From: Nitrospirota bacterium
GTDB taxonomy: Bacteria > Nitrospirota > Thermodesulfovibrionia > UBA6902
Assembly: GCA_016234115.1 (NCBI GenBank)
Contig: JACRHD010000010.1
Location: 1 to 46,695 of the forward strand
Length of the DNA: 46,695 nt
Direction of reading: 5' to 3'
The notes below the pieces were generated by a model, which did no database searches, was not told the origin of the DNA, and saw only the letters and a program-made list of their open reading frames with translations. This document shows positions 46,385 through 46,695 of the stretch, piece by piece (the first letter of the stretch is position 1; the number at the start of each line of letters is the position of its first letter). Made by a program: the position numbers and the translations under genes.

Positions 46385-46695
46385 ATGAGTAAGAAAAAAA
46401 TATTTAACTGGATATTGGTACTTTTAATGGCCTTGCCGCTGTTGACTCTCTCCTGCGGCGGAGGAGGAGGCGGCGGCGACGGCGGGGCAGGCAACGTCCC
46501 ACCACCGGGCGACGGCGGTAACCCTCCGGGTCCGGCCGCCATTCCACCTAAGCCGGGAGTAACAATCGGCGTGATGAAAAAAGGGAGCGTTATTGTAAAC
46601 GGAATCAGAATGACCGTGTCTCCTACTGCGACAATAACGATTGACGACGTACCGGGCAAGACCGAAGCGGACCTCCTCGACGGCATGGTAGTGAA
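46385..46695 (+). CDS. Lipoprotein with a DUF5666-like start (partial)
   Basis: The first 103 residues are in the window. A signal peptide (SKKKIFNWILVLLMALPL) ends with a lipobox LTLSC, so the protein is a lipoprotein anchored at about Cys 24. A Gly/Asp/Pro-rich spacer follows, then GVMKKGSVIVNGIRMTVS and DDVPGKTEADLLDGMVV, which match the opening of a DUF5666 repeat domain. The rest lies beyond the window. TGGAGG precedes the start. Confidence 0.78.
   Translation, partial: MSKKKIFNWILVLLMALPLLTLSCGGGGGGGDGGAGNVPPPGDGGNPPGPAAIPPKPGVTIGVMKKGSVIVNGIRMTVSPTATITIDDVPGKTEADLLDGMVV

Noticed and set aside
46282-46686. Minus-strand Pro-rich frame opposite the lipoprotein gene
   Set aside because: It is the complement of the Gly-rich lipoprotein start, which has a lipobox and ribosome binding site.

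Overview
The window reads as chromosomal DNA from a sigma-54-rich, probably anaerobic or microaerophilic Gram-negative bacterium, best matching a Nitrospirota or Desulfobacterota (deltaproteobacterial) lineage. This is inferred from several enhancer-binding response regulators, many universal stress proteins (USPs), TauE/SafE permeases paired with TIGR02186-type membrane proteins, and intergenic heptamer and GTCATTCCCG palindromic repeats. No rRNA, tRNA or CRISPR array was seen, so the taxon is not proven.

Layout. (1) 1-8850, all minus strand: an exported protein, a five-gene USP/TauE cluster (983-4524), a sigma-54 response regulator with its sensor kinase (4823-7766), and a nucleotide-sugar epimerase. 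(2) 8851-15187: an accessory island with a dinD fragment, a HigB/HigA-like toxin-antitoxin pair, a GIY-YIG nuclease embedded in repeats, a large type III restriction-like Res protein without a methylase, a phospholipase fragment and a PIN/antitoxin pair. (3) 15308-19354, plus strand: a second copy of the five-gene USP/TauE cluster, in the same gene order but inverted relative to the first. (4) 19399-26996: a second enhancer-binding regulator, USP-like genes, a third TauE permease with a partner membrane protein, and a HepT/MntA module. (5) 27066-33214: a sensor kinase, a receiver, a pseudo-receiver and an unusual PEP-synthase-like protein. (6) 33374-39209: a GntR regulator, two CBS proteins, an SLC13 permease, an LCIB-type carbonic anhydrase-like protein and a NhaD antiporter. 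(7) 39446-43616: a sensor kinase, a receiver and a Lon-type protease with a receiver domain inserted in it. (8) 43994-46695: a sterol-desaturase-family protein, an SGNH hydrolase and a truncated lipoprotein gene.

How the genes fit together. Both five-gene clusters have good sigma-54 promoters, and each promoter has two copies of a GTTYA-N5-TRAAC palindrome upstream; the nearer copy lies 50 bp from the promoter in both cases. Two other sigma-54 promoters (21163 and 26321) have pairs of TTGCA-N3-TGCAA palindromes plus a half-site exactly 20 bp from the first palindrome. I infer two phosphorelay-controlled sigma-54 regulons acting on one set of stress proteins. A short recurring peptide motif (AITFAEAGE / AAAFAEAGE followed by AREIL) links these genes. 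It occurs as free 55-residue proteins, fused to the front of a USP-like domain, inside two USP-like proteins, and near the C-terminus of the PEP-synthase-like protein.

The strongest candidates for undescribed biology are this FAE-motif/USP/sigma-54 network, the receiver-Lon protease, and the SLC13-LCIB-NhaD module, which looks like an inorganic-carbon or anion uptake system. All functional statements come from reading the sequence and recalling protein families; no database search was run.
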